From Gemmatimonadota bacterium (GTDB lineage: Bacteria; Gemmatimonadota; Gemmatimonadetes; Longimicrobiales; Gaopeijiaceae): a stretch of DNA of 64,000 nucleotides. Below, piece by piece: positions 7,901 to 15,582 of the stretch. Positions within the stretch are counted from its first letter, which is position 1, and each line of letters starts with the position of its first letter. The notes beneath the pieces were generated by a model, which made no database searches, was not told the DNA's origin, and was given only the letters and a program-made list of their open reading frames with translations. The stretch covers positions 1 through 64,000 of the forward strand of contig JAJCZZ010000016.1 in assembly GCA_029262115.1 (NCBI GenBank), written 5' to 3'. The translations under genes and the position numbers were made by a program.

Positions 7901-9895
7901 CGAATCGCTGATCGCGTCGCCGGCCCGCACGGCGAGGATCGTCTCCGCCAGAAGGTCGCCGCGGGCCTCGATGTCCAGGGGGCGGCGGGTTGCGTCCTGC
8001 ACCGCAAACACGTAGAGCCTCGCCCGCCCGACCCCGTCCCCGGCCACTTCGAACGGATTGACCGCCACCACCCGAAGACCGGTGTTTTCCAGAATCGGGA
8101 GGAAGTCCGACAGGATCAGGCGTTGGTCGCGCAGATACACCTTCAGTTCGGTGGCTTCTTCGGAGTCGGCTCCGGGGGTCATGCCGCGATTGGCGAACGC
8201 GATCGAGATGTCACGGTCCTCGGCCACCATCGCCTCGAGTTCCAGAATGTCGCCGACGGCGATCTCCGGGTCCGTGGCGGCCTGGTACTCGGCGCTGAAC
8301 GCGACTCCGTAGCTGCCGGACAAGCGACGTGCCTCGTCCGCCGGCCGGACCAACTCCAGGCCGCTGCGAACATGATCGGACCACGAACGTGTCAGTTCCC
8401 TGACTTCCTGCTCCAACGCATCCGTGGAACCCAAATCGAGCCGCACGGACGGAGTGGCAAGGTGGAAGTGGAGGCGCGCCTGGTCTCCTTCGCCGAGGGC
8501 CAGGTGATAATTGAGGACCTGCGCGTCCAGCCGCTCCACGAGGGCCGCCTCGATGCCCATCCGCACGGCACCGGAGAACTTGTCCTTGGGCAGGATGACC
8601 ATCACGGCCACGCCGCGCTTCAACGCGTCTTCCCGAATCGACACGCGAACGTCCGCCGTATGGTAGGACGTCAGGACAGTGCGGATATCCTCCCCGACTT
8701 CCCCGGCCGAGGTGAGGAAGATCTCCTCCTTCGGCAGGGTATTGAAGATCGTGATGATCTCCTTGTAGTCGTGCGATCCTTCACGAACGCCGGATTCGTC
8801 GAGAATCTCACCGAGCTTCTGACGGAGGATCGGAATGCTCTCCGCGTCCTCGGCATACGCCTTGGAAGTGAAGAGCCCGAGGAAGCGGTGCTCTCCGGTG
8901 ATGGTGCCGTCGGGCGCGAGTTTCTTGATGCCGATGTAGTCCATCCTCGCCCGGCGATGGATCGTCGACTCAGCGTTGGTCTTGCTGACCATCAGGAGGG
9001 GGCCCCGCTCCACGATCTGTCGCATGCCTTCGTCGAGAGACGAGACGGCTACGGGGGCGGCGAACGTCGATTCGGCCTCGTTCCTGAGGACACCCAGACC
9101 CGAGCCCGCCTCGACGATGATGTGGCGGTCGTCGTCCTCGTCGGAACCGACGAGGTCGTACGCACGGTACCCGAGAAAGACGAAGCCGCCATCGCGGAGC
9201 CAGCGCAGGAACGCCTGGATCTCCCGGATCTCACTCCCCAGCTCCGGAACACCGGCGGCGCGCTCCTCGAGCTCCGTGACAACGTCGTTGACGCGGTCCA
9301 ACATGACGGGAAAGTCGTCCGTGGCTCGGACCACATCCTGGAGTCGAGACTCGACCTCTCGTTGAAGGAACGAGCGCGTCTCGGAATCGCTGACCTGATC
9401 GACCTCGCAGTGGACCAACGACTCGCGCGCCTGCCCGTCGCGAGACGGTCTCACCGCCACCGGCGCCCCCGACTCGTCACGCTCGACGTGGAGGACGGGG
9501 TACACGATGTGTTCGATCGCCAGATCCTGTGAATGCAGAAACTCCCGCACCGTATCCACGACGAAGGGCCGCTCGGTGATGTTCGTCCGCACCACGGTCA
9601 CCGGAGCGAACCAGCCTTCGGAGTCCTCGTCCGGATTGATGACCTGAACGTCCACCCGTCCAAGGCGACTGCCCTTCAGGAACGTGAAGGCGCCGAGAAC
9701 CGCGGCGCTCAGATCCTGCTCGCTCCGCTCGGAGATGAAGTCGGGTGGCGCCTTCGACAGAAAGATCTCCGCGAACGCCACGGCGAAGTCAGCGTCGGAA
9801 GGGTCGACCGCATCGCGTAGGCGCGCGCACACGACGTCGACGATCGGGGAGTCCTCGCGGAGGCGACGAACGGCCGTTTCGGTGGTATCGCTCAT
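4976..9895 (-). CDS. NAD-specific glutamate dehydrogenase, large (about 180 kDa) class
   Basis: A 1639-residue protein matching the long bacterial NAD-GDH family (Bac_GDH), usually about 1600 residues. It converts glutamate plus NAD to 2-oxoglutarate, ammonium and NADH, and so works mainly in amino-acid catabolism in the cytoplasm. The N-terminal half carries the regulatory ACT-like segments. The catalytic domain shows VIVPGGSKGGFV with the substrate lysine near residue 865, ADKGTATFSDTAN, and the nucleotide-binding GDMSGDVFGNGML near 1005. The frame stays open about 690 bases further upstream, but that part lies opposite the YhaO-like gene and lacks similarity, so I start at MSDTTETAV. No strong ribosome site is visible. 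Confidence 0.94.
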   Translation of the reverse strand: MSDTTETAVRRLREDSPIVDVVCARLRDAVDPSDADFAVAFAEIFLSKAPPDFISERSEQDLSAAVLGAFTFLKGSRLGRVDVQVINPDEDSEGWFAPVTVVRTNITERPFVVDTVREFLHSQDLAIEHIVYPVLHVERDESGAPVAVRPSRDGQARESLVHCEVDQVSDSETRSFLQREVESRLQDVVRATDDFPVMLDRVNDVVTELEERAAGVPELGSEIREIQAFLRWLRDGGFVFLGYRAYDLVGSDEDDDRHIIVEAGSGLGVLRNEAESTFAAPVAVSSLDEGMRQIVERGPLLMVSKTNAESTIHRRARMDYIGIKKLAPDGTITGEHRFLGLFTSKAYAEDAESIPILRQKLGEILDESGVREGSHDYKEIITIFNTLPKEEIFLTSAGEVGEDIRTVLTSYHTADVRVSIREDALKRGVAVMVILPKDKFSGAVRMGIEAALVERLDAQVLNYHLALGEGDQARLHFHLATPSVRLDLGSTDALEQEVRELTRSWSDHVRSGLELVRPADEARRLSGSYGVAFSAEYQAATDPEIAVGDILELEAMVAEDRDISIAFANRGMTPGADSEEATELKVYLRDQRLILSDFLPILENTGLRVVAVNPFEVAGDGVGRARLYVFAVQDATRRPLDIEARGDLLAETILAVRAGDAISDSLNRLVVAAGLHWREVDVLRAYTGYAFQIGAVPSRLSLPAALVKHPGIARDLFELFRTCFQPQAFAALAHRLIAVEDLRTSFHTSLQSVASLADDRALRRLQQLIHATVRTNFYRHGGAAATFRSGGVPYISFKFSCRDLDFLSRTALMYEVWVHSARMEGVHLRGSRVARGGIRWSDRPDDFRTEIMGLVRTQVVKNAVIVPGGSKGGFVTRWESEDPEERFEEARAQYQTLVRGLLDLTDDYDGQGGTVPPEAVVAYDQPDPYLVVAADKGTATFSDTANAVSAEYDFWLDDAFASGGSNGYDHKEVGITARGAWECVKRHFREKDKDIQSEPFTVVGIGDMSGDVFGNGMLLSEKIRLIAAFDHRHVFIDPTPDEATGFAERARMFALGRSSWDAYDQSLLSEGGMIVPRTSKEVELSPEARKALGIPDEEGSVMDGETLVRAVLKAPVELLWNGGIGTYVKATTETDTDAGDPANDAVRIDAPELRCEVVGEGGNLGLTQRARIQFALNGGRINTDALDNSGGVDMSDHEVNLKILLAPVVASGGMTESERNELLEELTESVAQLVLDDNRSQSLAISLDELRVKESADDLRDLMFALEKTGELDRMSESLPTLDVLVERRDRGRTLVRPELCVLLAYSKLALKTRLLRGGLADDAVGEDYLTAYFPAKAVAAAGHEVLWDHRLRREIVVSQITNDLVDLMGAGFVGRVIRDTGRSAEEVARAWLVASRLAEHRTLLKEMAKQQSALNSRVTYRWLLGLTRVLDRTTRWVLQNTDPGTPPGSLVKENARALASLREDFAAIVDGEERSLFEARVKEIQALGAEEGFSRRLITLRFLDQLLEIANIAREAETEEVATGKAFYAVSGLFNLPWLRRVAFAAAGDDSWQQRAAQLLTEDLSGAHRRLVLKVLREDGAVTDPRGVTRTVLESHAAAVERFSAVVEEIKAEGEESLAAATVAVRELSALSERFHRR

Positions 9896-10109
9896 GAGGG
9901 GGGAACGCCTCGGTCGTGAGCGTTCTGATTGGGGAGCGGTAACGGGCTGAGGTTCAGCGCCCGAAAGATACGGATTCTCGGGGGTCCGTGAAGCATTTCG
10001 CGGTCCCGCCGGCCGATTCCCCTCGCTGGCCGTTGTAGATGGTCTCAGGACGGCATCGCTCGCCTCGTGTGCGTTCGCGCCCATTCGCGACCTCTCATTA
10101 CGTTGCCCC

Positions 10110-11375
10110 ATGCGATTCCTGCACCTGGCCGACGTCCACCTCGACACCGCATTCGCTGGGCGCTCCGAGTCTGTGCGCCGCCGCCTGCGCGACGCCTCGC
10201 GCATCGCGTTCGGAAGGGCTGTCGACCTGGCGCTCCGGGAGCGCGTGCACGCCGTTCTCGTTGCAGGAGATCTCTTCGACGGAGACCGCCTCTCGTTCCA
10301 GACCGAGCGGTACCTGATGGAGCAGACCGAACGACTCCAACAGCAAAGAATCACCGTTGTGTACGCCACCGGAAACCATGACCCCGGGGCGCTGGGAGGT
10401 CCTCGCCCGATCGCCTGGCCGTCCAACGTCCACCTCATTGGTGACCGTACGCCCCAACGAGTCACGATCGTCGACGAGGCTGGCACGCCGGTCGGGTACG
10501 TTACAGCCATCGGCCACGACACCACGCGTGTCAAGGACGACCTCTCGCGCCTCATTCCGTCTCCAGCGCCGACCGCGGGTGCCACGCTCCCGGAGGTCGG
10601 GCTTCTCCATACGCAGGTTCGCGCCTCCTTCGGCTCCGAGGCCCACGGTTCCTACGCTCCCTCGGAGTTGAGCTTCTTGCAGCGGTCGGGCTTCGACTAC
10701 TGGGCCCTGGGGCACGTCCACATCCCCCAGCACCTCTCCGAGGACCCGCCGGTCGTGTACGCCGGAATCCTCCAGGGTCGAACCCACGCCGACCAAGGGG
10801 CGCGCGGTGGCATGCTCGTGGACCTGGCAAGTCGGAGCGCGCCCGTCGTCATGTTTCGTGAGTTCGCGCCCGTCCGCTGGGAAACGGTGCGAGTGGGTGC
10901 GCTCGAAGAGTCCTCATCGTTCGACGCCCTGTCACGTCGCGTCGAGTCGGTGTGGCGCCAGAACCGGGCGGACGATCCCGGCGAACACGATACGGAGTGG
11001 ATGGTCCGGATCGTCCTCGAAGGGCCCTGCCCGCTCTGGCGCGAACTGCGTGACGACGAGGACCGCCGATCTTTGGCCAAGGAGATCCGCGGAGCGGTGG
11101 GTGCGCTGGACGTCGACGTTCTGGCCGACCGTGTGCACCCCCTCGTCCCGGTCGACGTGCACCGGGGTCGGGTCGACGGACTCGGCGAGGCTCTCCGGCT
11201 TCTCGAGGAGGTGCGGCATTCCACCGCTCGGTTGGAGGGCGTGACGGCAGCCGACCTCGCCGGCGCTCCAGGCGAAGATTCCGCCATCGTCGACGCCTAC
11301 GTGCGGAACCTCCTCCAGGAGGTCGACGGTGAGTTGGTCGCGCGGTTCATGGGTCTGGACGGGCCGTCACGATGA
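10110..11375 (+). CDS. YhaO-like DNA repair exonuclease (SbcD/Mre11-type metallophosphoesterase)
   Basis: A 421-residue protein with the full calcineurin-like phosphoesterase signature: LHLADVHLD (Asp8, His10), AGDLFDGDR (Asp54), GNHD (88-91), and LGHVHIPQ with metal histidines. This is the Mre11/SbcD nuclease core, and the C-terminal 150 residues match the YhaO-type capping region. It would act with the SMC-like ATPase encoded next, trimming or opening DNA ends. The two genes overlap by 4 bases (ATGA), indicating translational coupling. It diverges from the glutamate dehydrogenase gene; about 200 bases separate them. The start lacks a clear ribosome site. Confidence 0.9.
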   Translation: MRFLHLADVHLDTAFAGRSESVRRRLRDASRIAFGRAVDLALRERVHAVLVAGDLFDGDRLSFQTERYLMEQTERLQQQRITVVYATGNHDPGALGGPRPIAWPSNVHLIGDRTPQRVTIVDEAGTPVGYVTAIGHDTTRVKDDLSRLIPSPAPTAGATLPEVGLLHTQVRASFGSEAHGSYAPSELSFLQRSGFDYWALGHVHIPQHLSEDPPVVYAGILQGRTHADQGARGGMLVDLASRSAPVVMFREFAPVRWETVRVGALEESSSFDALSRRVESVWRQNRADDPGEHDTEWMVRIVLEGPCPLWRELRDDEDRRSLAKEIRGAVGALDVDVLADRVHPLVPVDVHRGRVDGLGEALRLLEEVRHSTARLEGVTAADLAGAPGEDSAIVDAYVRNLLQEVDGELVARFMGLDGPSR

Positions 11376-14080
11376 AATTCGAACGAGTCCATGTCGGTGC
11401 GTTCGGCGGCATCCGCGATCTCGATACCGGTCCTGGGGGGCTTCCCGGTCTCGTCGTCGCCTTCGGTCCGAACGAAGCCGGGAAGTCGACGCTATTCACC
11501 TTTCTTACGACGATGCTCTACGGGTTCTACCCCGCTTCGCGGGAGCGAAACCCCTACAGCCCGTGGGACGGGACGCCGGCCTCCGGGTCAGCGACTCTGC
11601 GGCTGGACGCCGGGGGCTGCATCGAGGTCGAGCGGCGACTGCGGTCGCAGCCAGGCGGGATGATACGGTTCGGGGGTCGTGAAGAGGACGCCAGAAACCG
11701 GCAACTCCCAGGCACGGAGCACGTCCCGATCGAGGTCTACAAACAGGTGTTCGCCATCGGCCTGTCCGACCTGCCCAGCCTGGAAGGCGATACATGGTCC
11801 GCCCTGCAGGAACGGCTGATCGGGACCATGGGGGCCGCAGATATCCGGTCCGGCCGTGCCGTTGCCGACGAGTTGGAGGAGGAGGCCGGCCGGCTGTGGC
11901 GCCCTTCGAGACGCGGAAATCAGATCGTGCGAGATATCAAGAGAAAGGAGATTGGGCTCCGCGAGCGACGCTCCGCCGCGCTGGAATCTGATCGGGCGCT
12001 CCGGCGTGCGGCCGAGGAGCGAGACGCCGTCCGAGCCCGGCTCGTCGAGGCGCGGGAGGAGCGTGAACGACTCCGGCTCGATCTGGAACGGGTGGAGGAG
12101 CTACTGCCCATCCGAAGGCAGCTTCGGCGCATCCGCGAACTCGAAGACGAGGCGGGTGATCCTACCGCCTGGGCGGCAGTGCCCACCGACCCCCACGCGG
12201 CCCTTCGACACCTCGTCGAGAATGTGCAGGAGGCTTCTCGCCGCCTGGCCGACGCCGAAGATGCGTTGGCCTCACCACGGGCGGTGGTGGCGGATGGCCA
12301 CCGTGACGGCGACGAGCCGCTCCTTCGCCACCGCGGCGAGATCCTCGACCTGGTGACGCGGAGTCGAGCGGTCCTCCCGGATCGGACCCGGGTGGCGTCC
12401 CTCGTCCGCGAACTGGACGACCTCGACCGGCGGCTTACGACCTCCTCGGACGGCCTGCTGAGCGCGCCGTGGGAGGACGTTCCATCCGGCGTTCTTCATT
12501 CGCTCCCGGTGGCCGAGTTCCGCGAGCGGCTCAGGCGCTTGGGGCAAGCCCGGGAGGCGCGCCGGATCGCCGAAGCGGTGAAGGCCAAGGCCACGCCGGT
12601 GGTGGTGCAGCCCGCCCGCTTCCCTTGGGCCGCCACACTCGCGCTGGCTCTGTCCGTCGTGGTGGGAGCGGTGGCCGTGACGCTCCGGTCCAACCCGCTG
12701 GGCTGGGTGAGTGTGCTTGCGCTGGCCACTGGGGCCGCGCTCCTCCTCCGACGGGCGCAGGACCGTCCCGACGGCTCCTCCGTCCCCGACTCGTCGGCGA
12801 GCGATCTACCGAACGCCCGCGCGGCCGAGGGAGCGCTCCACCGCGAGGTGGTGGCCATGCTGAGAGACCTCCCGATCACGGAGAGTCTGCTGGAGGATCC
12901 CGACGAGGCCCTGGCGGCGCGCCTCGAGCGACTGAAAGAGCTTGTGCGAGACCGCCGGGATCGGGAACGCGCCCTGGACGAGCTTCGGCAGCGCGTGGCG
13001 GTCGTGGACCGCGACGCGCGCATGCTGGCCGCACGTCTCGGGGCGGACCCCAACATGGACGCCGAGAGCGTCGCCCAGGTCCTCGCAGCCGACCTCGCGG
13101 ATCTCGAGGGGCGAGCCCGCGCGGCTGAAGCGGCTGCGCAGGAGGTCCAACGGCTGGAGCGCGCCGTGGCGCGTTCGACGGACGAGAAGGAGAACGCGGA
13201 AGGGGCCAGAGACGATCTCCTCGGGTTACTCGAAGCGCTCGGGGACGGCGAAGCGCAGGAGGGAGCAGACGTCGCGATTCGACGTCGTCGTGCCGCCGAG
13301 CGGGCCACGGCCATCCACGACGACCTCCAGCGCGCCCACCCTGACCTCGACGACTTGGTCCAGCGGATCGAACGCGTCGACTCCGACGGCGCCGAGTGGA
13401 GTGTGGACGACGAGCAGCGGGTACGGCTGCGAACCCGCTTGGAGGCCCTCACCGAGGAGGTCGAGCGACTCGCGAGTCGCGCCGAGGCGCTCCACCGTGA
13501 CGTGGCTCACCTGGGAGAAGGCGAAACCGTCGACGCAATCGACGGCGCGGTCGAGGCGCTCAACGAGCAGGAGACCCGGCTGTTGATCGAACGTGACCGG
13601 AAGTGGGTCTTGGCCAAGCTCATCCGCGCCGCAGACCGTCGCTTCAAGGAGGAGCACCAGCCGGACGTGATGCGTCGCGCCGGAAACCACCTCTCGCATC
13701 TCACCGGAGGCCGGTACGATCGGCTCTTGGCACCCGAAGACGACGCGACCTCATTCCTGGTGTCGGGCCCCGGGCTCGCCGCCCCGGTCCGCCTCACCAC
13801 ACCCCTTTCCACCGGTACGCTGGAGCAGGCGTATCTCGCCCTCCGGCTCGCGATTGTCGACCACCTGGATCAAGGGCAGGAACGCCTGCCTCTCGTCCTC
13901 GACGAGACGTTCGTGAACTGGGATCGTGAGCGGCGCGAGCGCGGCCTCGACACGATCGCTGCCATCTCCCAGGGCCGGCAGGTGATCGTCTTCACGTGCC
14001 ACAGAAACGTTGCGGACTGGTTGGCTCAGCGCGGAGCGCGCCTCGTTGAGATCGGTGGCAAGGAGACTCTGGGTAGGTGA
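11372..14080 (+). CDS. YhaN-like SMC/Rad50-type ATPase with internal membrane segments
   Basis: A 902-residue AAA/ABC ATPase. Walker A GPNEAGKST is at 32-40. Long coiled coils rich in Arg, Glu and Ala run on both sides of the middle. Near the C-terminus come HLTGGRYDRL, a signature-like segment (LSTGTLEQAYLALRLA) and Walker B LPLVLDETF near 840. Around residues 410-457, between the coils, lie two hydrophobic segments (WAATLALALSVVVGAVAV and WVSVLALATGAALLL) that look like a membrane hairpin where Rad50 has its zinc hook. It is the partner of the preceding nuclease and overlaps the next gene by 4 bases (GTGA). Confidence 0.88.
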   Translation: MKFERVHVGAFGGIRDLDTGPGGLPGLVVAFGPNEAGKSTLFTFLTTMLYGFYPASRERNPYSPWDGTPASGSATLRLDAGGCIEVERRLRSQPGGMIRFGGREEDARNRQLPGTEHVPIEVYKQVFAIGLSDLPSLEGDTWSALQERLIGTMGAADIRSGRAVADELEEEAGRLWRPSRRGNQIVRDIKRKEIGLRERRSAALESDRALRRAAEERDAVRARLVEAREERERLRLDLERVEELLPIRRQLRRIRELEDEAGDPTAWAAVPTDPHAALRHLVENVQEASRRLADAEDALASPRAVVADGHRDGDEPLLRHRGEILDLVTRSRAVLPDRTRVASLVRELDDLDRRLTTSSDGLLSAPWEDVPSGVLHSLPVAEFRERLRRLGQAREARRIAEAVKAKATPVVVQPARFPWAATLALALSVVVGAVAVTLRSNPLGWVSVLALATGAALLLRRAQDRPDGSSVPDSSASDLPNARAAEGALHREVVAMLRDLPITESLLEDPDEALAARLERLKELVRDRRDRERALDELRQRVAVVDRDARMLAARLGADPNMDAESVAQVLAADLADLEGRARAAEAAAQEVQRLERAVARSTDEKENAEGARDDLLGLLEALGDGEAQEGADVAIRRRRAAERATAIHDDLQRAHPDLDDLVQRIERVDSDGAEWSVDDEQRVRLRTRLEALTEEVERLASRAEALHRDVAHLGEGETVDAIDGAVEALNEQETRLLIERDRKWVLAKLIRAADRRFKEEHQPDVMRRAGNHLSHLTGGRYDRLLAPEDDATSFLVSGPGLAAPVRLTTPLSTGTLEQAYLALRLAIVDHLDQGQERLPLVLDETFVNWDRERRERGLDTIAAISQGRQVIVFTCHRNVADWLAQRGARLVEIGGKETLGR

Positions 14081-14937
14081 GTCCCACCCTGCACCTCCAT
14101 GTGGAAGTCGTCGGCCGGGAGCCCGGTCCGGACGTCCCGACGTTCGTACTTCTCCACGGGTTCGGTGGCTCGCTGTTCTCGTGGCGGACATGGGTGCCGG
14201 AGCTGAGCCGGCGTGGGCACGTCGTGCTGGTGGACCTCAAGGGCTTCGGCAAAGCGGATCGGCCCGAGGACGACGCGTACGGTCCGGAGGACCAGGCGGC
14301 GTTGGTCTCCGAGATGATTTACGAGCGAGGTTTAGAGCACGTTACGCTCGTAGGCCACTCCCTCGGCGGCGGGGTGGCGCTCATCACGGCCATCACCATA
14401 CGGCAACGAGAGCCCGGACGAATCGAGCGGCTCGTCGTGGTGGCCGGGGCGGCCTATCGACAGCGCCTGCCGCCCTTCACCGTGGCCGCACGCTGGCCAG
14501 GGCTGAGCGGAGCGGTGGTGCGTGTGCTCACCACGCGCAGGATCGTTCGCTGGGTTCTGCGCTCGATCGTATACGACCGGTCGACCGTCACGCCGGAGCA
14601 GGTCGGCGGCTACTCCGATCCCATCGACTCACCCAACGCCCGACGGGCACTGTGGAGGGCGGCGCGCTCCATCGTCCCACCGGAGTTGGAGAATTGGTGC
14701 GCGCGCTACCCTGAACTGGACGTTCCGGCGCTGCTCCTCTGGGGCGACCACGACCGGGTGATCCCGCTTTGGGTCGGTCAACGCTTGCAGGCCGACCTAC
14801 CCCGGGGTCATCTCCACGTGTTGGAGGCTTGCGGCCACCTTCCAGCCGAGGAGTGCCCCCAGCGCTCCGTGCGCGTGCTCCTCGACTTCCTGGACCACAC
14901 GGACGTCACCGAGCCACGATGTCCGCCGTCCAGGTGA
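14077..14937 (+). CDS. Alpha/beta hydrolase
   Basis: A 286-residue alpha/beta hydrolase: oxyanion segment FVLLHGFGGS, nucleophile elbow VGHSLGGG, the acid in LLLWGDHDRVIP and the histidine in ACGHLPAEE complete the catalytic triad. It starts with GTG inside the stop of the YhaN-like gene (GTGA), so it belongs to that operon by position. Whether it has any link to DNA metabolism is unknown; an esterase or lipase-like role is the default. Its last 32 bases overlap, convergently, the 3' end of the OsmC-like gene on the other strand. Confidence 0.9.
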   Translation: MSPTLHLHVEVVGREPGPDVPTFVLLHGFGGSLFSWRTWVPELSRRGHVVLVDLKGFGKADRPEDDAYGPEDQAALVSEMIYERGLEHVTLVGHSLGGGVALITAITIRQREPGRIERLVVVAGAAYRQRLPPFTVAARWPGLSGAVVRVLTTRRIVRWVLRSIVYDRSTVTPEQVGGYSDPIDSPNARRALWRAARSIVPPELENWCARYPELDVPALLLWGDHDRVIPLWVGQRLQADLPRGHLHVLEACGHLPAEECPQRSVRVLLDFLDHTDVTEPRCPPSR

Positions 14938-15370
14938 TCTTGACCGCGTCCTTGATGCTCTGGGCCGTCGGACACTTGCCTATATGGGTCTCGAGCGCCC
15001 GGTCGACCTTGGCCGTATCGGTTTCAGGGGGCAGGTGCATCGTATAGTGGACGTGGATCTCCTTGAGAAGAACGATCCCGTCTTCGATCTCGTTTCGTCC
15101 CTCGACCCGGCAACTGATGTCATCGTCGGGAATGCGGACCTTACGCACCTCCAGTGCGCCATTGAGTGTACCGAGTAGTCAGGCAGCGGCGGCGGCCACC
15201 AAGTAGTCCACCGGGAGGGGCAGGTTCGGCTGGCTGTCCAAGCCGTAGTGCGCTTTGATCGGGCCGTGGACTCCGAACTCGAGCGTGGTGCCGTCCTCGA
15301 GGGTGGCACGCCGGTGGATTCCGCCCACCCTGGCCACCGATGCTTTTGCGATGTAAAAGGCGTCGCTCAT
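14906..15370 (-). CDS. OsmC-like peroxiredoxin read through an in-frame UGA (probable selenoprotein)
   Basis: From ATG at 15370 (GAGGAG 5 bases upstream) the frame runs 63 codons (start MSDAFYIAKASVARV) to a UGA at 15181-15179, then stays open 90 more codons in the same frame to a TGA at 14908-14906. The product is 154 residues, the usual OsmC length. Both parts are OsmC. The UGA falls in LVAAAAA-U-LLGTL, where OsmC proteins have the peroxidatic cysteine (E. coli AAHAACFSM). The second redox cysteine is present (GKCPTAQS, Cys133). A hairpin suited to a SECIS lies just downstream. OsmC reduces organic hydroperoxides, and OsmC-like selenoproteins have been reported from metagenomes. The alternative is a nonsense mutation of TGC. 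It is last in an operon with pgeF. Confidence 0.75.
15143..15159 (-). promoter_or_regulatory. Candidate bacterial SECIS hairpin downstream of the OsmC-like UGA
   Basis: In mRNA sense, CGCAC pairs with GTGCG around the loop TGGAG, with one further G-U pair at the base. The loop begins 26 bases after the UGA and has G as its second base. The rules I recall for bacterial SECIS elements are an apical loop 16-37 bases from the UGA with a G among its first two bases; this fits. The hairpin is short and sits in coding sequence, so support is moderate. Confidence 0.5.
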
Positions 15371-15582
15371 CCGAACTCCTCTTCGTAGGGATCCAATCCG
15401 CCCGGCTCGTACCCCGCACATCGGAGAACCGGCAGGGGCGGGTACTTCGGGTAGCAAGGGTCGTTCCGAGAACGCTCGCACATGTAGAATCGGGAGCCCC
15501 TCCGATTTCCCGTAACTCGATGATGAGCGCACGTCCCGCACAGCCCGGCGAGGTGAGACACGATCCGGGGTCCCTCCGTCAC
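15367..15582 (-). CDS. Small Cys-rich protein (putative zinc-binding), unknown function
   Basis: A 71-residue protein with cysteines in LCGTCAHHR, FYMCERSRNDPC and VLRCAGYEP, spaced like a small zinc- or iron-binding knuckle. The core (CGTC, YMCERS, YPKYPPLPVLRC) resembles short hypothetical proteins found in several bacterial phyla; no function is known to me. It starts with GTG inside the pgeF stop (GTGA) and ends inside the OsmC-like ATG (ATGA), so translation of the three genes is coupled. No signal peptide or membrane segment. A metal-site or redox role next to an OsmC peroxidase is possible but only inferred. Confidence 0.75.
   Translation of the reverse strand: MTEGPRIVSHLAGLCGTCAHHRVTGNRRGSRFYMCERSRNDPCYPKYPPLPVLRCAGYEPGGLDPYEEEFG

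Noticed and set aside
7655-9532. 625-codon open frame on the plus strand inside the glutamate dehydrogenase gene.
   Set aside because: GC-rich antisense shadow: composition is Arg/His-rich, no motif, and the opposite strand is a firm gene.
9896-10585. Upstream extension of the glutamate dehydrogenase frame (230 more residues).
   Set aside because: It runs antisense to the YhaO-like gene, lacks family similarity, and MSDTTETAV at 9895 gives the usual protein length.
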